Shown one piece after another: positions 36,056 to 44,613 of a stretch of DNA of 64,000 nt. The position numbers were made by a program, and so were the translations under genes. The stretch lies in the NCBI GenBank assembly GCA_020849615.1, contig JADLFW010000028.1, positions 124,001 through 188,000 on the forward strand, in the 5' to 3' direction. The DNA is from Phycisphaerales bacterium. GTDB lineage: Bacteria > Planctomycetota > Phycisphaerae > Phycisphaerales > UBA1924. How positions within the stretch are numbered: the stretch's first letter is position 1; every line of letters begins with the position of its first letter. The notes beneath the pieces were generated by a model. The model ran no database searches. It had not been told where the DNA came from and saw nothing but the letters and a program-made list of their open reading frames with translations.

Positions 36056-36864
36056 GGACGAAGGATCTGATCGAGCTGGCCCAGCTTCACACGCTGGGCG
36101 TTCTGGACGAGACGGAGACGGCCGAGTACGAGCGGGCGCTCGCGGCCGCTTCCCCCGGCGTGATGGCCCAGATCCGCCGCGAGCAGGAACGCCTGGCCCA
36201 GCTGCACGCCGTGCTCCCCGAAGTCGAGCCCCGCCCCGAGCTGCGCGGACTGGTCGTCGAGGCCGTGCGCCGCGAGGTCGCCATCCGCCATCCCCAGGCC
36301 GCGGCCCTGCGCCACGGCGCGGGCCGGGTCCCCGACCTCATCCCGGGCCGGCGCGTCTCCCGCCTCTGGCGCACCGCCGCGGTCTCCCTCGCCGCCGTCG
36401 CCGTCGTCCTCAGCGGCTTCTCCGTCTACGTCAAAATCGCCCAGAGCAGCCTCCAGCACAAGATCGAGAACGACGCCTTCACCGCCGGTGTCCTCAAGGA
36501 GGTCGGGCCGCAGTACGCCAACGACATCCTCTTCGGCGAGCACCGCCGCATCCTCTTCACCAGCACCGACCCCGCCCTGGCCTGCCGGGCCTCCATCCTG
36601 GTCAGCCCGCGCAGCGATGAGGCCCGCCTCTTCTACAACCTCCCCTCCAACAGCGCCGACCTCTACCAGGTCGTCGCCCTCGACGACCAGGGCAGCCCGG
36701 TCAGCGAGCCCCTCATCAAGTCCATGACCTCCAACGGCGGCATCCAGAGCCAGCCCCTCAAGATCAAGCCCGGCTCCGTCACCCAGCTCGCCATCCGCGC
36801 GGGCATCCGGGCCGCCGACTCCACCATCCAGTGGACCATCGTCGCCACCGCCCGCATCGGCTGA
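36052..36864 (+). CDS. RskA-like transmembrane anti-sigma factor
   Basis: A 270-residue membrane protein. The N-terminal anti-sigma domain is at about 1-75 (LIELAQLHTLGVLDETETAE, the zinc-free ASD pattern of RskA-type factors). One TM helix is at about 107-126 (TAAVSLAAVAVVLSGFSVYV), followed by an extracytoplasmic domain ending WTIVATARIG. It should hold the coupled sigma factor at the membrane until a signal triggers release, normally by proteolysis. The ATGA overlap with the sigma gene and a terminator 30 bases after the stop define a two-gene operon. Confidence 0.88.
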   Translation: MRTKDLIELAQLHTLGVLDETETAEYERALAAASPGVMAQIRREQERLAQLHAVLPEVEPRPELRGLVVEAVRREVAIRHPQAAALRHGAGRVPDLIPGRRVSRLWRTAAVSLAAVAVVLSGFSVYVKIAQSSLQHKIENDAFTAGVLKEVGPQYANDILFGEHRRILFTSTDPALACRASILVSPRSDEARLFYNLPSNSADLYQVVALDDQGSPVSEPLIKSMTSNGGIQSQPLKIKPGSVTQLAIRAGIRAADSTIQWTIVATARIG

Positions 36865-36893
36865 ACCCCGCGACAGTTCCAAGCCCACCACAG

Positions 36894-36918
36894 GCCCTCC
36901 CCCGCGGGAGGGCTTTTT
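36894..36918 (+). terminator. Intrinsic terminator of the sigma/anti-sigma operon
   Basis: A perfect 8-bp stem, GCCCTCCC (36894-36901) with GGGAGGGC (36906-36913), has a 4-base loop CCGC and is followed by five T residues (36914-36918). It starts 30 bases after the anti-sigma stop and ends just before the stop of the convergent membrane-protein gene. Confidence 0.9.
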
Positions 36919-36920
36919 CA

Positions 36921-37457
36921 TCACCCACCCATCTCCGCGCCGGGCCGCACCCCAGCGCCGCATTCGGGACAACGCTCACTGCGCAAACCCGCCAGCGAGT
37001 AGCCGCAACTCCCGCAAACGCCCTTCCGGGGGACCCGCTCCAGACAGCCCCACGTGACCATCCCCCCGGCGACAATGATGTTCCAGATCAGCATCGCGGC
37101 GATGTGCATGTCGGGTACAAGCACCGCCCCGAACGGCGTGACGATTCCGGCAGCAAGCGTGAACCCGACCGGAATCCACGATCGCATGGCTAGCCCCAGC
37201 ACCAGAGCTGTCACCAGCGAGGGCGTGACGATGAAGATCCACGCTTCGACGAAGGTCTCGTTTGTGCCCGACCACCCCGTCCATCGCTGAAACACATCGG
37301 GCCACTGCATCATCACGGTCGGACCCGCAACTCCCCAGATAATCACCGCAAGGTCAAAGAATCGCAGTCCCGTGCGCGACACCCGCTTCGCGATGACGAA
37401 CGACCCCAGGAACAGCAGCGTCGGCAGCAGCCACAGCACGAGGATGATCGGGTCCAT
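36921..37457 (-). CDS. Membrane protein with C-terminal zinc ribbon
   Basis: A 178-residue protein with four hydrophobic segments (beginning DPIILVLWLLPTLLFLGSFV) and a C-terminal cytoplasmic zinc ribbon, CGSCGYSLAGLRSERCPECG (CxxC...CxxC). This small ribbon is a recurrent tail on otherwise unrelated planctomycete (especially Phycisphaerae) membrane proteins, so it is a useful taxon hint; its function is unknown. I chose the ATG at 37457; an in-frame GTG lies four codons upstream. Confidence 0.75.
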   Translation of the reverse strand: MDPIILVLWLLPTLLFLGSFVIAKRVSRTGLRFFDLAVIIWGVAGPTVMMQWPDVFQRWTGWSGTNETFVEAWIFIVTPSLVTALVLGLAMRSWIPVGFTLAAGIVTPFGAVLVPDMHIAAMLIWNIIVAGGMVTWGCLERVPRKGVCGSCGYSLAGLRSERCPECGAGVRPGAEMGG

Positions 37458-37473
37458 CACTCCCCCCACGGCG

Positions 37474-38943
37474 TTAGCCCGCCACCCACCACTTCTTCCC
37501 CTCCCGCCCGACCCGCCGGTACAGCGTGTCCCGCTCCACCGGCTCGAAACCCGCCTCCCGGATCGCCTTCCTCAGCACCGCCGCCGACACCTCCTGGTGC
37601 GTGCTGGTCCCCCCCACCTTCGTGATGTCGTACCACACCACCGTCCCATCGATGTCATCCGCGCCGTTCTGCAGCATCAGCTGCGCCATCGGCAGCGTCT
37701 GCATGATCCAGAACGCCTTCACGTGCGGGAAGTTGTCCAGCATCAGCCGCGCGATCGCCAGCGTCCGCAGGTTCTCCAGCCCCCCCGGGCCCGGCAGGTG
37801 CTCGAGCTCGCTCCCATCCGGGAAGAACGGCAGCGGGATGATCGTCTGGTAGTAACCGGAATCGGCATTCGGCACCCGGCATTCGGCATTCGAGGCCGAA
37901 CCGAACGCGATGTGCTCCGGCAGCGGCGCGCCGGGCCTCGTCAGCGTGATGTCAGGCGCTGTTGAATCATCTCCGCGATATCCAAGGTGCCCGCCCTCCG
38001 ACCGCGCCAGAGCATCGGCATCAACCGGCCCGCCCGCCGCTTCTTTCCCTTCGTGCCTTCGTGCCTCGGTGCCTTCGTGCCTCTCTCCCCGATACCCCAG
38101 CCTCGCCAGCGCCTCATCCTGGGCCCGGCGCAGCATCTCCATGTGCATCAGCCGGTCGCGGCGCTGCTCGATGTGCCCGTACAGGATCGTCGCGTTGGTG
38201 TTGAGCCCGATCTCGTGCGCCACGCGGTGCACATCCAGCCACACATCCGAGCGGATCTTGCCCTTGTACGCCTCATCGTGGATGCGGTCGTCGAAGACCT
38301 CCGCGCCCCCGCCCGGCAGCGACCCCAGCCCGGCCTTCTTCAGCTTCGTCAGCACCCACCGGATCCCCTCGCGACGGGCCGCCCGCCCCTCCTCCCCCGG
38401 CAGGCTCGCGCCCTTGTACACCTTCGCGATCCGCGCCAGGTGCACGATCTCGACCGCCGTGAACGCCTTCACGTGCAGATCGCTCCCCAGTTTCGCCGCC
38501 TCCTCGCGCAGCGCCGCCACCATGTCGGTGTAATAGCTGAACGGCAGCGTCGGGTGCAGCCCGCCCACCGAGTGGATCTCGGTCGCGCCGCCCTCCACCG
38601 CGGCCCGCGCCTGCTCGCGGATGTACTCGAGGTCCCGCGTGTACGCCTTCTCATCCCCCGCCTTGGCGTAGAACTCGCAGAACTTGCACGACAGCGCACA
38701 GATGTTGCTGTAGTTGAGGTGCCGGTTGATGTTGTAGTACCCGGCCCGCCCGTGCAGCCGCCGCCGCACCTGGTCCGCCAGCTCGCACACCGTCCAGAGA
38801 TCGGGTGTCGTGAAGAGCAGGTCGCCATCCTCGAGGCTGAGCCGCTCGCCGCGCTCCACCTTGCCCCGGATCGACTCCAGCCGTTCATCACCCGCGGCCG
38901 CCGGGCCGCTCCCTACTCGCTCCGCGATCGCCGGATTCGCCAT
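37474..38943 (-). CDS. mqnE: Aminodeoxyfutalosine synthase with in-frame repeat insertion
   Basis: Radical-SAM enzyme of the futalosine menaquinone pathway. The N-terminal half carries the cluster motif CALSCKFCEFY (CxxxCxxC) after YYNINRHLNYSN, and the C-terminal half has LMLDNFPHVKAFWIM, GADDIDGTVVWYDITKVGG and PVERDTLY. Between the two lies an insertion of about 75 residues (about 290-365) that the family lacks. It is built from two kinds of short repeats, read as RHEGTEARRHEGKEA and NAECRVPNAD, with the phrase LGYRG duplicated at its two sides. The frame stays open, so the protein may carry a tolerated loop. The ATG at 38943 has GAGGG upstream; an in-frame GTG lies two codons earlier. Confidence 0.9.
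   Translation of the reverse strand: MANPAIAERVGSGPAAAGDERLESIRGKVERGERLSLEDGDLLFTTPDLWTVCELADQVRRRLHGRAGYYNINRHLNYSNICALSCKFCEFYAKAGDEKAYTRDLEYIREQARAAVEGGATEIHSVGGLHPTLPFSYYTDMVAALREEAAKLGSDLHVKAFTAVEIVHLARIAKVYKGASLPGEEGRAARREGIRWVLTKLKKAGLGSLPGGGAEVFDDRIHDEAYKGKIRSDVWLDVHRVAHEIGLNTNATILYGHIEQRRDRLMHMEMLRRAQDEALARLGYRGERHEGTEARRHEGKEAAGGPVDADALARSEGGHLGYRGDDSTAPDITLTRPGAPLPEHIAFGSASNAECRVPNADSGYYQTIIPLPFFPDGSELEHLPGPGGLENLRTLAIARLMLDNFPHVKAFWIMQTLPMAQLMLQNGADDIDGTVVWYDITKVGGTSTHQEVSAAVLRKAIREAGFEPVERDTLYRRVGREGKKWWVAG
37863..37900. repeat. GGCATTCG-type tandem repeat inside mqnE
   Basis: On the plus strand the 8-9-base unit GGCATTCG/GGCACCCG recurs four times (ATTCGGCACCCGGCATTCGG then CATTCGAGG). 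Such units are low-complexity mobile or slippage-type repeats that are normally intergenic; here they are translated as NAECRVPNAD within mqnE. Confidence 0.65.
38046..38090. repeat. CCTTCGTG-type tandem repeat inside mqnE
   Basis: The unit CCTTCGTG, with variants CCTCGGTG and CCTCTCTC, recurs about every 9 bases across this stretch (CCTTCGTGCCTTCGTGCCTC at 38048-38067). In the mqnE frame it reads RHEGTEARRHEGKEA. Repeats of this GCACGAAG type are dispersed in many bacterial genomes; this copy lies within a coding region. Confidence 0.65.
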
Positions 38944-39036
38944 GCACACCCTCGACCCGGCCGCCCGGGATGGGAAAACAGGAAGTTTCAGTTTCGCCTG
39001 AAAGATACGAAAGCTGCCGGGCAGAGTCCAGCCGCT

Positions 39037-39795
39037 TCACGCCGGCGAGCGCCGCACCACCCACAGCGCGGGCCGGATCGGCCCGGACAGTTGCCGGTTC
39101 GCCTCCCGCTGCCTCCGAAGAAACTCCGCCAGCGCCGGCCTCAATCCGGGCCGCTCCCGGGCCAGCGCCCGCGTGTTGCCCGCGATCACCCGGTACAGCC
39201 GCGCATTCATGGCCCGCACCCGCGCCGGCGCAGGGATGTACTCCGCCAGGATCTCATCGCCGCCTTGCATGAGCCGGGCCCGCGCTTCCTCTCGCTCCAG
39301 CACCATCACCCCGGCCGGCAGCCGCCGCCCGCGCACGCGAACCGCATCATCCACGATGTAGAACCCGCCGGGCCTCACCAGCCGCCGGGCCAGCGGCGCT
39401 GCAACCTCCAGCGGCAGAACGTTCAGCAGCAGCGCGCCATCGAACATCCCCCGCGGCGATCGCCCGATGATGCCCTTGCGAAACTCGCACCGCTCCGCCA
39501 CGCCCCGCCGCTCCGCCAGCTCGCGCGCCGAATCGATGAACGGGCCGAACGCATCGACCCCCAGAACAAGGCACCCCGTCCGCGCCGCCACCTCCACCGC
39601 CGCAGCGCCCTTGCCGCACCCCAGGTCAAGCACCCGCAGGCCCGGCCCGGCGCCGGCTTCCCGCGCCAGCCGCGCGGTCAGCCGCGGCATGCACCCCAGC
39701 GCATCAAGCCCCTCAAAGAGCCGCGGCAGCACCGGGATCAGCGCGCCCGGCGCATCCACCGACCGGGCCACCTGCCTGAGCAGCGATCGCTTCAC
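39037..39795 (-). CDS. SAM-dependent methyltransferase (class I)
   Basis: A 252-residue methyltransferase. The SAM-binding motif I is VLDLGCGKGAAAVEVAA at about 54-70, followed by LGVDAFGPFIDSARELAE (motif II). The acceptor domain is at about 105-235, with RRLVRPGGFYIVDDAVRVRG. The substrate is unknown. The start is GTG at 39795, with AAGGA about 8 bases upstream. It overlaps the preceding SRPBCC gene by 83 bases, so the two are presumably co-transcribed, but no shared pathway is evident. Confidence 0.8.
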   Translation of the reverse strand: MKRSLLRQVARSVDAPGALIPVLPRLFEGLDALGCMPRLTARLAREAGAGPGLRVLDLGCGKGAAAVEVAARTGCLVLGVDAFGPFIDSARELAERRGVAERCEFRKGIIGRSPRGMFDGALLLNVLPLEVAAPLARRLVRPGGFYIVDDAVRVRGRRLPAGVMVLEREEARARLMQGGDEILAEYIPAPARVRAMNARLYRVIAGNTRALARERPGLRPALAEFLRRQREANRQLSGPIRPALWVVRRSPA

Positions 39796-40264
39796 GCCCG
39801 GATCCTTGCACCGCCGGGCCGCCGAATCGCCCGATCATCCGCCCACGCCGGTACGCAAAGATTCGCTCCAGCTCGGGCCGCACCATCCGCGCGTGCACCA
39901 GCGCATCCAGCGCCACCCGGTATTCCACGCGGTCGGTGCACAGCGTCCCCCCATCCTGCTCCATGAAGCGGTGCTCGTGCCTCCACAGCCGGTACGGGCC
40001 GCGGATCTGCTCATCAACAAAACGCAGCGGCGGCTCCCACGCGGTGATCAGCGTCCGCCACCGCAGCGGCAGCCCCCGGAGCCGGATGCGGTAGTCGATC
40101 CGGGCCCCCTCCTTCATCTCGATCTCCCCGGGCGTCAGGATCCGGAAGTTCAGCCACGGCGGCGTCAGGTCCTCGAGGTTGCGCGCATCGGCGAAGAAGC
40201 CGAAGACCTCGGCCCGGGAAACCGGGAGCCAGACCTGGGATTCGAGGATGCGGATGGGCGCCAT
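39713..40264 (-). CDS. SRPBCC (START-like) ligand-binding protein
   Basis: A 183-residue protein of the polyketide-cyclase/SRPBCC fold. It starts APIRILESQVWLPVSRAEVF with the typical FFADARNLEDLTPPWLNFRI, and continues LRWRTLITAWEPPLRFVDEQ and GPYRLWRHEHRF. This is the CHU/YfdE-like subgroup often named SRPBCC family protein. It binds a hydrophobic ligand of unknown identity. The domain ends at about YRRGRMIGRFG; the last 35 residues are low-complexity and overlap the methyltransferase start, so they may be non-essential. Confidence 0.8.
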   Translation of the reverse strand: MAPIRILESQVWLPVSRAEVFGFFADARNLEDLTPPWLNFRILTPGEIEMKEGARIDYRIRLRGLPLRWRTLITAWEPPLRFVDEQIRGPYRLWRHEHRFMEQDGGTLCTDRVEYRVALDALVHARMVRPELERIFAYRRGRMIGRFGGPAVQGSGREAIAAQAGGPVGGCAGRADPGAAAAL

Positions 40265-40499
40265 GGCGGGGTGAGTTCGATGCGCGGGCCCGCGCGGATT
40301 CGGCCCCGGTGGTTCCGCATACCCGGAATCGGTGGGTTGGCGCGATGCGGCCGATTTGCGCGGCGTTGGTGGCGCGGTCGGAAAGTATTTTGCTGCTGCG
40401 CGGCTTGTACGGACGATCCAGAGACTCGCCGCGCGGCGGGCTTCTGAATCGGCCTCGCCGGAGGTGGGGCAACACGACCTTTACGGAGGATCCGGTCAC

Positions 40500-41003
40500 A
40501 TGTCCGAAGCGCAGACGACCGTCATCGGCAGGGACGCGAAGATCAAGGGCGAGATGAGCTTCGAGCAGTCGGCTCGCATCCTCGGCACCTTCGAGGGCAA
40601 GATCGTCGCCAAGGGCGATGTGCAGGTGGGCGAGGGCGCCGTGTGCCGGGCCTCCGTCGAAGCCACCACCGTCATGGTCGACGGCCTCATCGAAGGTGAT
40701 GTGCTCGCCCGCGAGCGCGTCGAGCTCACCGCCAAGGCCCGCGTGAAGGGCGACCTGTGCGCCGCCGCGCTGGTCGTCGCCGATGGGGCTTCCTTCGTCG
40801 GCCACTGCCGCGTCGGGCCCGACGCCACCACCGCCGAGCATCCCGCGACCGCCGCGGCAGCAACGAACACCCCCACGAACGCGACCGAGGTCGAGACCAA
40901 GTCGGCCCGCCCGGCCCGGCCGTGGTCGGGCGGCTGGACCGCCCCGAATCAGCCGGTGGTCGTGCCGACCAACGGCGCCTGGCCCAACCCCAGCGCGGCC
41001 TGA
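40500..41003 (+). CDS. Bactofilin-like cytoskeletal protein
   Basis: A 167-residue bactofilin: a right-handed beta-helix domain (about 5-110) starting TVIGRDAKIKGEMSFEQSAR with regular Gly/Val-rich coils (VQVGEGAVCRASVEATTVMV, then DGLIEGDVLARERVELTAKA), flanked by short disordered tails. Bactofilins polymerise into filaments that scaffold envelope growth, chromosome or polysaccharide machinery. GGAGG lies 9 bases upstream of the ATG. The adjacent zinc-ribbon bactofilin-like gene and coiled-coil membrane protein may be partners. Confidence 0.87.
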   Translation: MSEAQTTVIGRDAKIKGEMSFEQSARILGTFEGKIVAKGDVQVGEGAVCRASVEATTVMVDGLIEGDVLARERVELTAKARVKGDLCAAALVVADGASFVGHCRVGPDATTAEHPATAAAATNTPTNATEVETKSARPARPWSGGWTAPNQPVVVPTNGAWPNPSAA

Positions 41004-41215
41004 CCGGCACGCCGCTTGCGGCGTGCACCCCGTCGCATGCGCGCTGATCCCTTCGAACTCAGGATGTCTTTGTCACGCCGCCCGGCGCGGGCCGCCCGGC
41101 GGTGCTGCGCTCCCGACCGCCGCGACCGGAGTGTGTTCCCATCGGCGCCCAGCCCCACCAGCCCATCCCACGACCGACCAGCGCGCCCGTGGCGGGCCCC
41201 GGTCCGGGGGGCCCC

Positions 41216-41641
41216 ATGAACGACACGCCCAGCCGCACCGTCACCTGCTACCACTGCCGCAAGCCCGTCACCATCAGCGCCTACGCCATCAGCGCCACCT
41301 GCCCCGGCTGCTACAAGGGCCTCGTGCTCGATGACCTGGTCGTCCGCGATGTGCACTGGGCCGGCAAGCTCCGCACCTGCGGCAAGGTCGTCGTCGAACG
41401 CAAGGGCCGCGTCATCGGCCGCCTCATCCAGGCCGCCCAGGGCGTCGAAGTCGAGGGCATCGTCGAGGCCGCCGTCGTCAGCGGCGGCGCCGTGATCGTC
41501 AAGACGACAGCCAGGCTCTCCGGCGACTGCCGGGCCCCGCGCCTCATCGTCGAGCCCGGCGCCACCATCTCCGGCGGTCACTTCCACATCGGGCCCGATG
41601 CCCCCCTCACCGTGGATGAGATCACCGCCCGCCCCGCGTGA
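41216..41641 (+). CDS. Zinc-ribbon plus bactofilin-like beta-helix protein
   Basis: A 141-residue protein. The N-terminal zinc ribbon CYHCRKPVTISAYAISATCP then GC gives CxxC...CxxC (about residues 11-33). Residues 45-130 show bactofilin-like beta-helix periodicity (KLRTCGKVVVERKGRVIGRL, VEVEGIVEAAVVSGGAVIVK, LIVEPGATISGGHFHIGP). It looks like a variant bactofilin fused to a metal-binding head. It lies 212 bases after the bactofilin gene and probably co-assembles with it (inference from adjacency). Confidence 0.75.
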   Translation: MNDTPSRTVTCYHCRKPVTISAYAISATCPGCYKGLVLDDLVVRDVHWAGKLRTCGKVVVERKGRVIGRLIQAAQGVEVEGIVEAAVVSGGAVIVKTTARLSGDCRAPRLIVEPGATISGGHFHIGPDAPLTVDEITARPA

Positions 41642-41650
41642 TTCCCGCGC

Positions 41651-43891
41651 TCAGTGCCGCCCGGCCGTCGATGGGATCGGCGAACCCGCGCCCTTGGACG
41701 GGCCCAGCCCCGGGATCACGGGCCAGCGCTCGTCCTCCATCACGTGCTCCACGTGCATCTGGCCCTCGTACCGCAGCTTGGCCGCCGCCAGCCGCCCCCA
41801 GATCACGATCCCCAGCACCATGAACGTGCCGACCGAGACCCCCCACAGGATCGCCGTGTGACGAAGCCGCGTGTCATCGATCGGGCTCTCGCTCGCGAGC
41901 GCAGCCTGCTTGATGTCCGTGCTGCCGCCGTCGAGCCGCTTGGACCGCGCCGCGTTGGCCTCCGCCGCCAGCGTCGTCACGATGGTGTCGAGAATCCGCG
42001 AAGTCCGCTCCGCACCGTCGCCCGTGAGCTCGAACGAGATCTCCCCATCGCCGGGGGACTGAGTCGTCAGGTGTTCCTTCAGGTGCGGGCCGAGGTCACC
42101 GGCCTGCGACAGCGATGTGATCCCCCGCTTGCCCAGACTCTCCGCGGCCCGCTCGATGAAACGCGGATCCTCCACCAGCTGCTCGTGGAACGCCTGCCAG
42201 TCCGCCCGCTCCTCGGGCAGCAGCTCGCGGCCCCGGGCCTGCGCCTGGATTGTCGCCGTCGCCACAAACTTGCCGGGCCAGACCTGCCCGGCCACGACCC
42301 AGCTGATCGCCCCCAGCAGCGAGACCATCACCGCGAATGACAGCAGCGTCGTCGCCATCCGGCCCACGCCCCGCTGCTTCTGCACCCGCTTGTGCGCGTG
42401 CTCCAGCGCCTGCCGGGCCTGGGCGATCTCCGCCCGCAGCCCGATCATCTGCTCGCACTGCTCCAGCCGCTTCCGCAGCGCCTCGCTGGCGACCCGGATC
42501 TTGTTGGACTGCTGGCGGTGCAGGCTCTTCACCCGCGCCAGCCGCTGACGCCGCATCTCCAGCAGCGCCGCATCCTTCGCGAACGCCGGCGCGGTCCCGC
42601 CGCCGCCCGCCTGCCGCGAGGCGCGGGCCTGGGCCTTCTTCAGGTCCGCGTGCGCGCGGTCGCAGCTGTCCACCGCCAGCGTCAGCTCCGCCTTCGTCCG
42701 CTCCAGCTCGGAGCGCAGCGCGGCCAGTTCCTCGTTCTCCAGTGTCCGGCTGCCCGTGCAGGCCTCCGTGGCCCGCCGCTGCTCCTCCAACTCCTGTTCG
42801 AGCTCCCCGATCCGGCTCTTCAGCGACCCCGTCTCATCAACAGCCTCGCGCAGCGCGCTCTCGCGCTCCGCCAGCTCCTTGCGGGCCGCTTCGAGCGCTT
42901 CCGCCGATGCGCCATCCCCGCCCGTCGCGGGCTGCTCACGGAGCGACTTCACTTCCTCGGAGAGCCGGGCCAGCTCGGCCCGCGCCTCCGCCAACGCCGC
43001 ATCCCGCTCCTTCAGCTCGTGCTCCAGCGCCTGAACTCGCTGGCCCGCGCGGGAGTCCTTGCCGGCCCGGGCGCCCTCGCTCTCCGAGAGCCGGGCCCGC
43101 AGCTGCTCGATCTCCGTGTTCTGCTGCGCAGCCTTCTGGTTCAGCGCGACTAGCTCATCCGTGAGCCGCCGCCCCGTCTCGGTCTGCGCCTTCTCACGCC
43201 GCTCGAGCTCCCCGGCGAGCAGGTCCCGCTCCGAGAGCGCGGTCTTGAGCTCCTCCCGCGCGGTGTCGGCGGCGCTCACCGCCTCGGCGCGGGCCTGGGT
43301 CGCCTGCCGCTCGAGCTGCGCCACCTGCTCCGCCGCGGCCCGCAGCCTGGCCTCGCGCTCCGAGAGCGCGGCCCGCTGCTCCTCCAGCTCGCCCGACAGC
43401 GACTGGATCGCCTCCTCCTGCGCGGTCAGTTCGCTCTGCCGGGCCTCGGCCTGCGCCGCGGCGGCGCGGGCCTGCTCTTGGGCCTCAGCTTTGAGCGCCG
43501 CCGCCTGGCGGCCCGCCTCCTCGAGTTCGGCGGCCCGGCGGGTCGTCTGCTCATCGATGGCGCGGAGTTCAGACTGGCGATGCTCCAGTTCAGCCCGCTC
43601 CCGCTCGGCCTGCTCCAGCTTTCTGGCGAAGAGCTCGAGCTGCGCCTTGTGCTCAGCCTCCCGCCGCGCGAACTCCGTTTCCTTCTCGAGCAGCTTGGCC
43701 TCGGCGCTGCGATGCTCCTCCCAGAGCCGCCGCAGCTCCGTCAGCCGCTCCTCGAACCCCGCGAGCATCTCCAGGACCTGTTGCTCGGGGTTCGCGTGGT
43801 CGCCGGACGCGGCCGGCGGAGGAGCGACCCGGGGTTCTTCCGGGGCTCGACTCTCGGGTCGCGCGGGTTCTTTACGGCTCGAACCTGCCAT
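41651..43891 (-). CDS. Long coiled-coil membrane protein with Wzz-like C-terminal region
   Basis: A 746-residue protein. Residues about 35-505 are almost continuous Glu/Arg/Ala/Leu coiled coil with heptad spacing. TM1 (514-535) and TM2 (about 681-700) flank a 145-residue periplasmic domain that looks like a chain-length-determinant/Wzz-type domain (KFVATATIQAQARGRELLPE, then LVEDPRFIERAAESLGKRGI and ISFELTGDGAERTSRILDTI). The coil would therefore be cytoplasmic. It converges on the zinc-ribbon bactofilin gene, with 9 bases between the stops. A scaffold joining bactofilin filaments to an envelope polysaccharide machine is a reasonable guess. Confidence 0.75.
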   Translation of the reverse strand: MAGSSRKEPARPESRAPEEPRVAPPPAASGDHANPEQQVLEMLAGFEERLTELRRLWEEHRSAEAKLLEKETEFARREAEHKAQLELFARKLEQAERERAELEHRQSELRAIDEQTTRRAAELEEAGRQAAALKAEAQEQARAAAAQAEARQSELTAQEEAIQSLSGELEEQRAALSEREARLRAAAEQVAQLERQATQARAEAVSAADTAREELKTALSERDLLAGELERREKAQTETGRRLTDELVALNQKAAQQNTEIEQLRARLSESEGARAGKDSRAGQRVQALEHELKERDAALAEARAELARLSEEVKSLREQPATGGDGASAEALEAARKELAERESALREAVDETGSLKSRIGELEQELEEQRRATEACTGSRTLENEELAALRSELERTKAELTLAVDSCDRAHADLKKAQARASRQAGGGGTAPAFAKDAALLEMRRQRLARVKSLHRQQSNKIRVASEALRKRLEQCEQMIGLRAEIAQARQALEHAHKRVQKQRGVGRMATTLLSFAVMVSLLGAISWVVAGQVWPGKFVATATIQAQARGRELLPEERADWQAFHEQLVEDPRFIERAAESLGKRGITSLSQAGDLGPHLKEHLTTQSPGDGEISFELTGDGAERTSRILDTIVTTLAAEANAARSKRLDGGSTDIKQAALASESPIDDTRLRHTAILWGVSVGTFMVLGIVIWGRLAAAKLRYEGQMHVEHVMEDERWPVIPGLGPSKGAGSPIPSTAGRH

Positions 43892-44145
43892 TATCGTCCC
43901 TTATTACCCCCGAACAGACGCCCCGAACTCCGGCTGTGGATGGGCCGGGATCGCGACGTGTATCGGCATCAACCCCCCGCCACTGCACGCCGGGCCCGGA
44001 AATCGGCTCTCCTCCCCGACCCCGTGCCCCAACGCGGGCGGGGAAGCATCACAGGAAGCGCGGACGTCCCGGTCGCGGATGGGCCTTGGAGATCCGGCCG
44101 GGCCGATATAGACTCCAGCCTCAACCTGAACAGGAGAACCACGGA

Positions 44146-44613
44146 ATGAAGGCCTGCTGCACCTACTCGCTGACCCCCGTTCTGGCGCTCGTTGGTCTCG
44201 TTGGACTCGGCGTCGGCGGGTACAACTGGGTTTCGACAGGCTGCCCGCTCGGCAGTTGTGAGACCCCCGCGGCCTCCATGACCGCCGCCTCCACCTCCGA
44301 GAAGACCGGCGACTGCGCTCTCTGCCCCGCTCACGACACCGCCGCCGTCACCACCGTCGCCGACACCTCCAAGTCCGCCGACTGCTCCACCGCCCACGAC
44401 TGCGCCGCCCAAGCCAAGGGCGGCGAGTGCTGCAAGGGCGCGGGCCAGGCCTGCTGCCAGGAGGCCGCGATGAAGGAGTGCTCCGACTCCGCCATGAAGG
44501 AATGCTCCGACGCTGCCAAGGCCTGCCCCGAGGGCGGTAAGAGCGAGTGCCCCATGCAGAAGGCCCAGGAAGAGGCCAAGAAGACCGAGACCAAGCCCAC
44601 GCAGCCTTCCTGA
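44146..44613 (+). CDS. Cys-rich membrane-anchored protein
   Basis: A 155-residue protein with an N-terminal hydrophobic helix (about 9-28, LTPVLALVGLVGLGVGGYNW) and a Cys-rich mature part: 16 Cys in all, including CC pairs (ECCKGAGQACCQEA) and the near-duplicate AMKECSDSAMKECSDAAKAC. Composition suggests metal binding or redox buffering in the periplasm; no family is recognised. AGGAG lies 10 bases before the ATG. Confidence 0.7.
   Translation: MKACCTYSLTPVLALVGLVGLGVGGYNWVSTGCPLGSCETPAASMTAASTSEKTGDCALCPAHDTAAVTTVADTSKSADCSTAHDCAAQAKGGECCKGAGQACCQEAAMKECSDSAMKECSDAAKACPEGGKSECPMQKAQEEAKKTETKPTQPS

Noticed and set aside
37863-38090. Tandem repeats in mqnE as a CRISPR array
   Set aside because: Units are 8-9 bases without spacers, and no cas genes are nearby.
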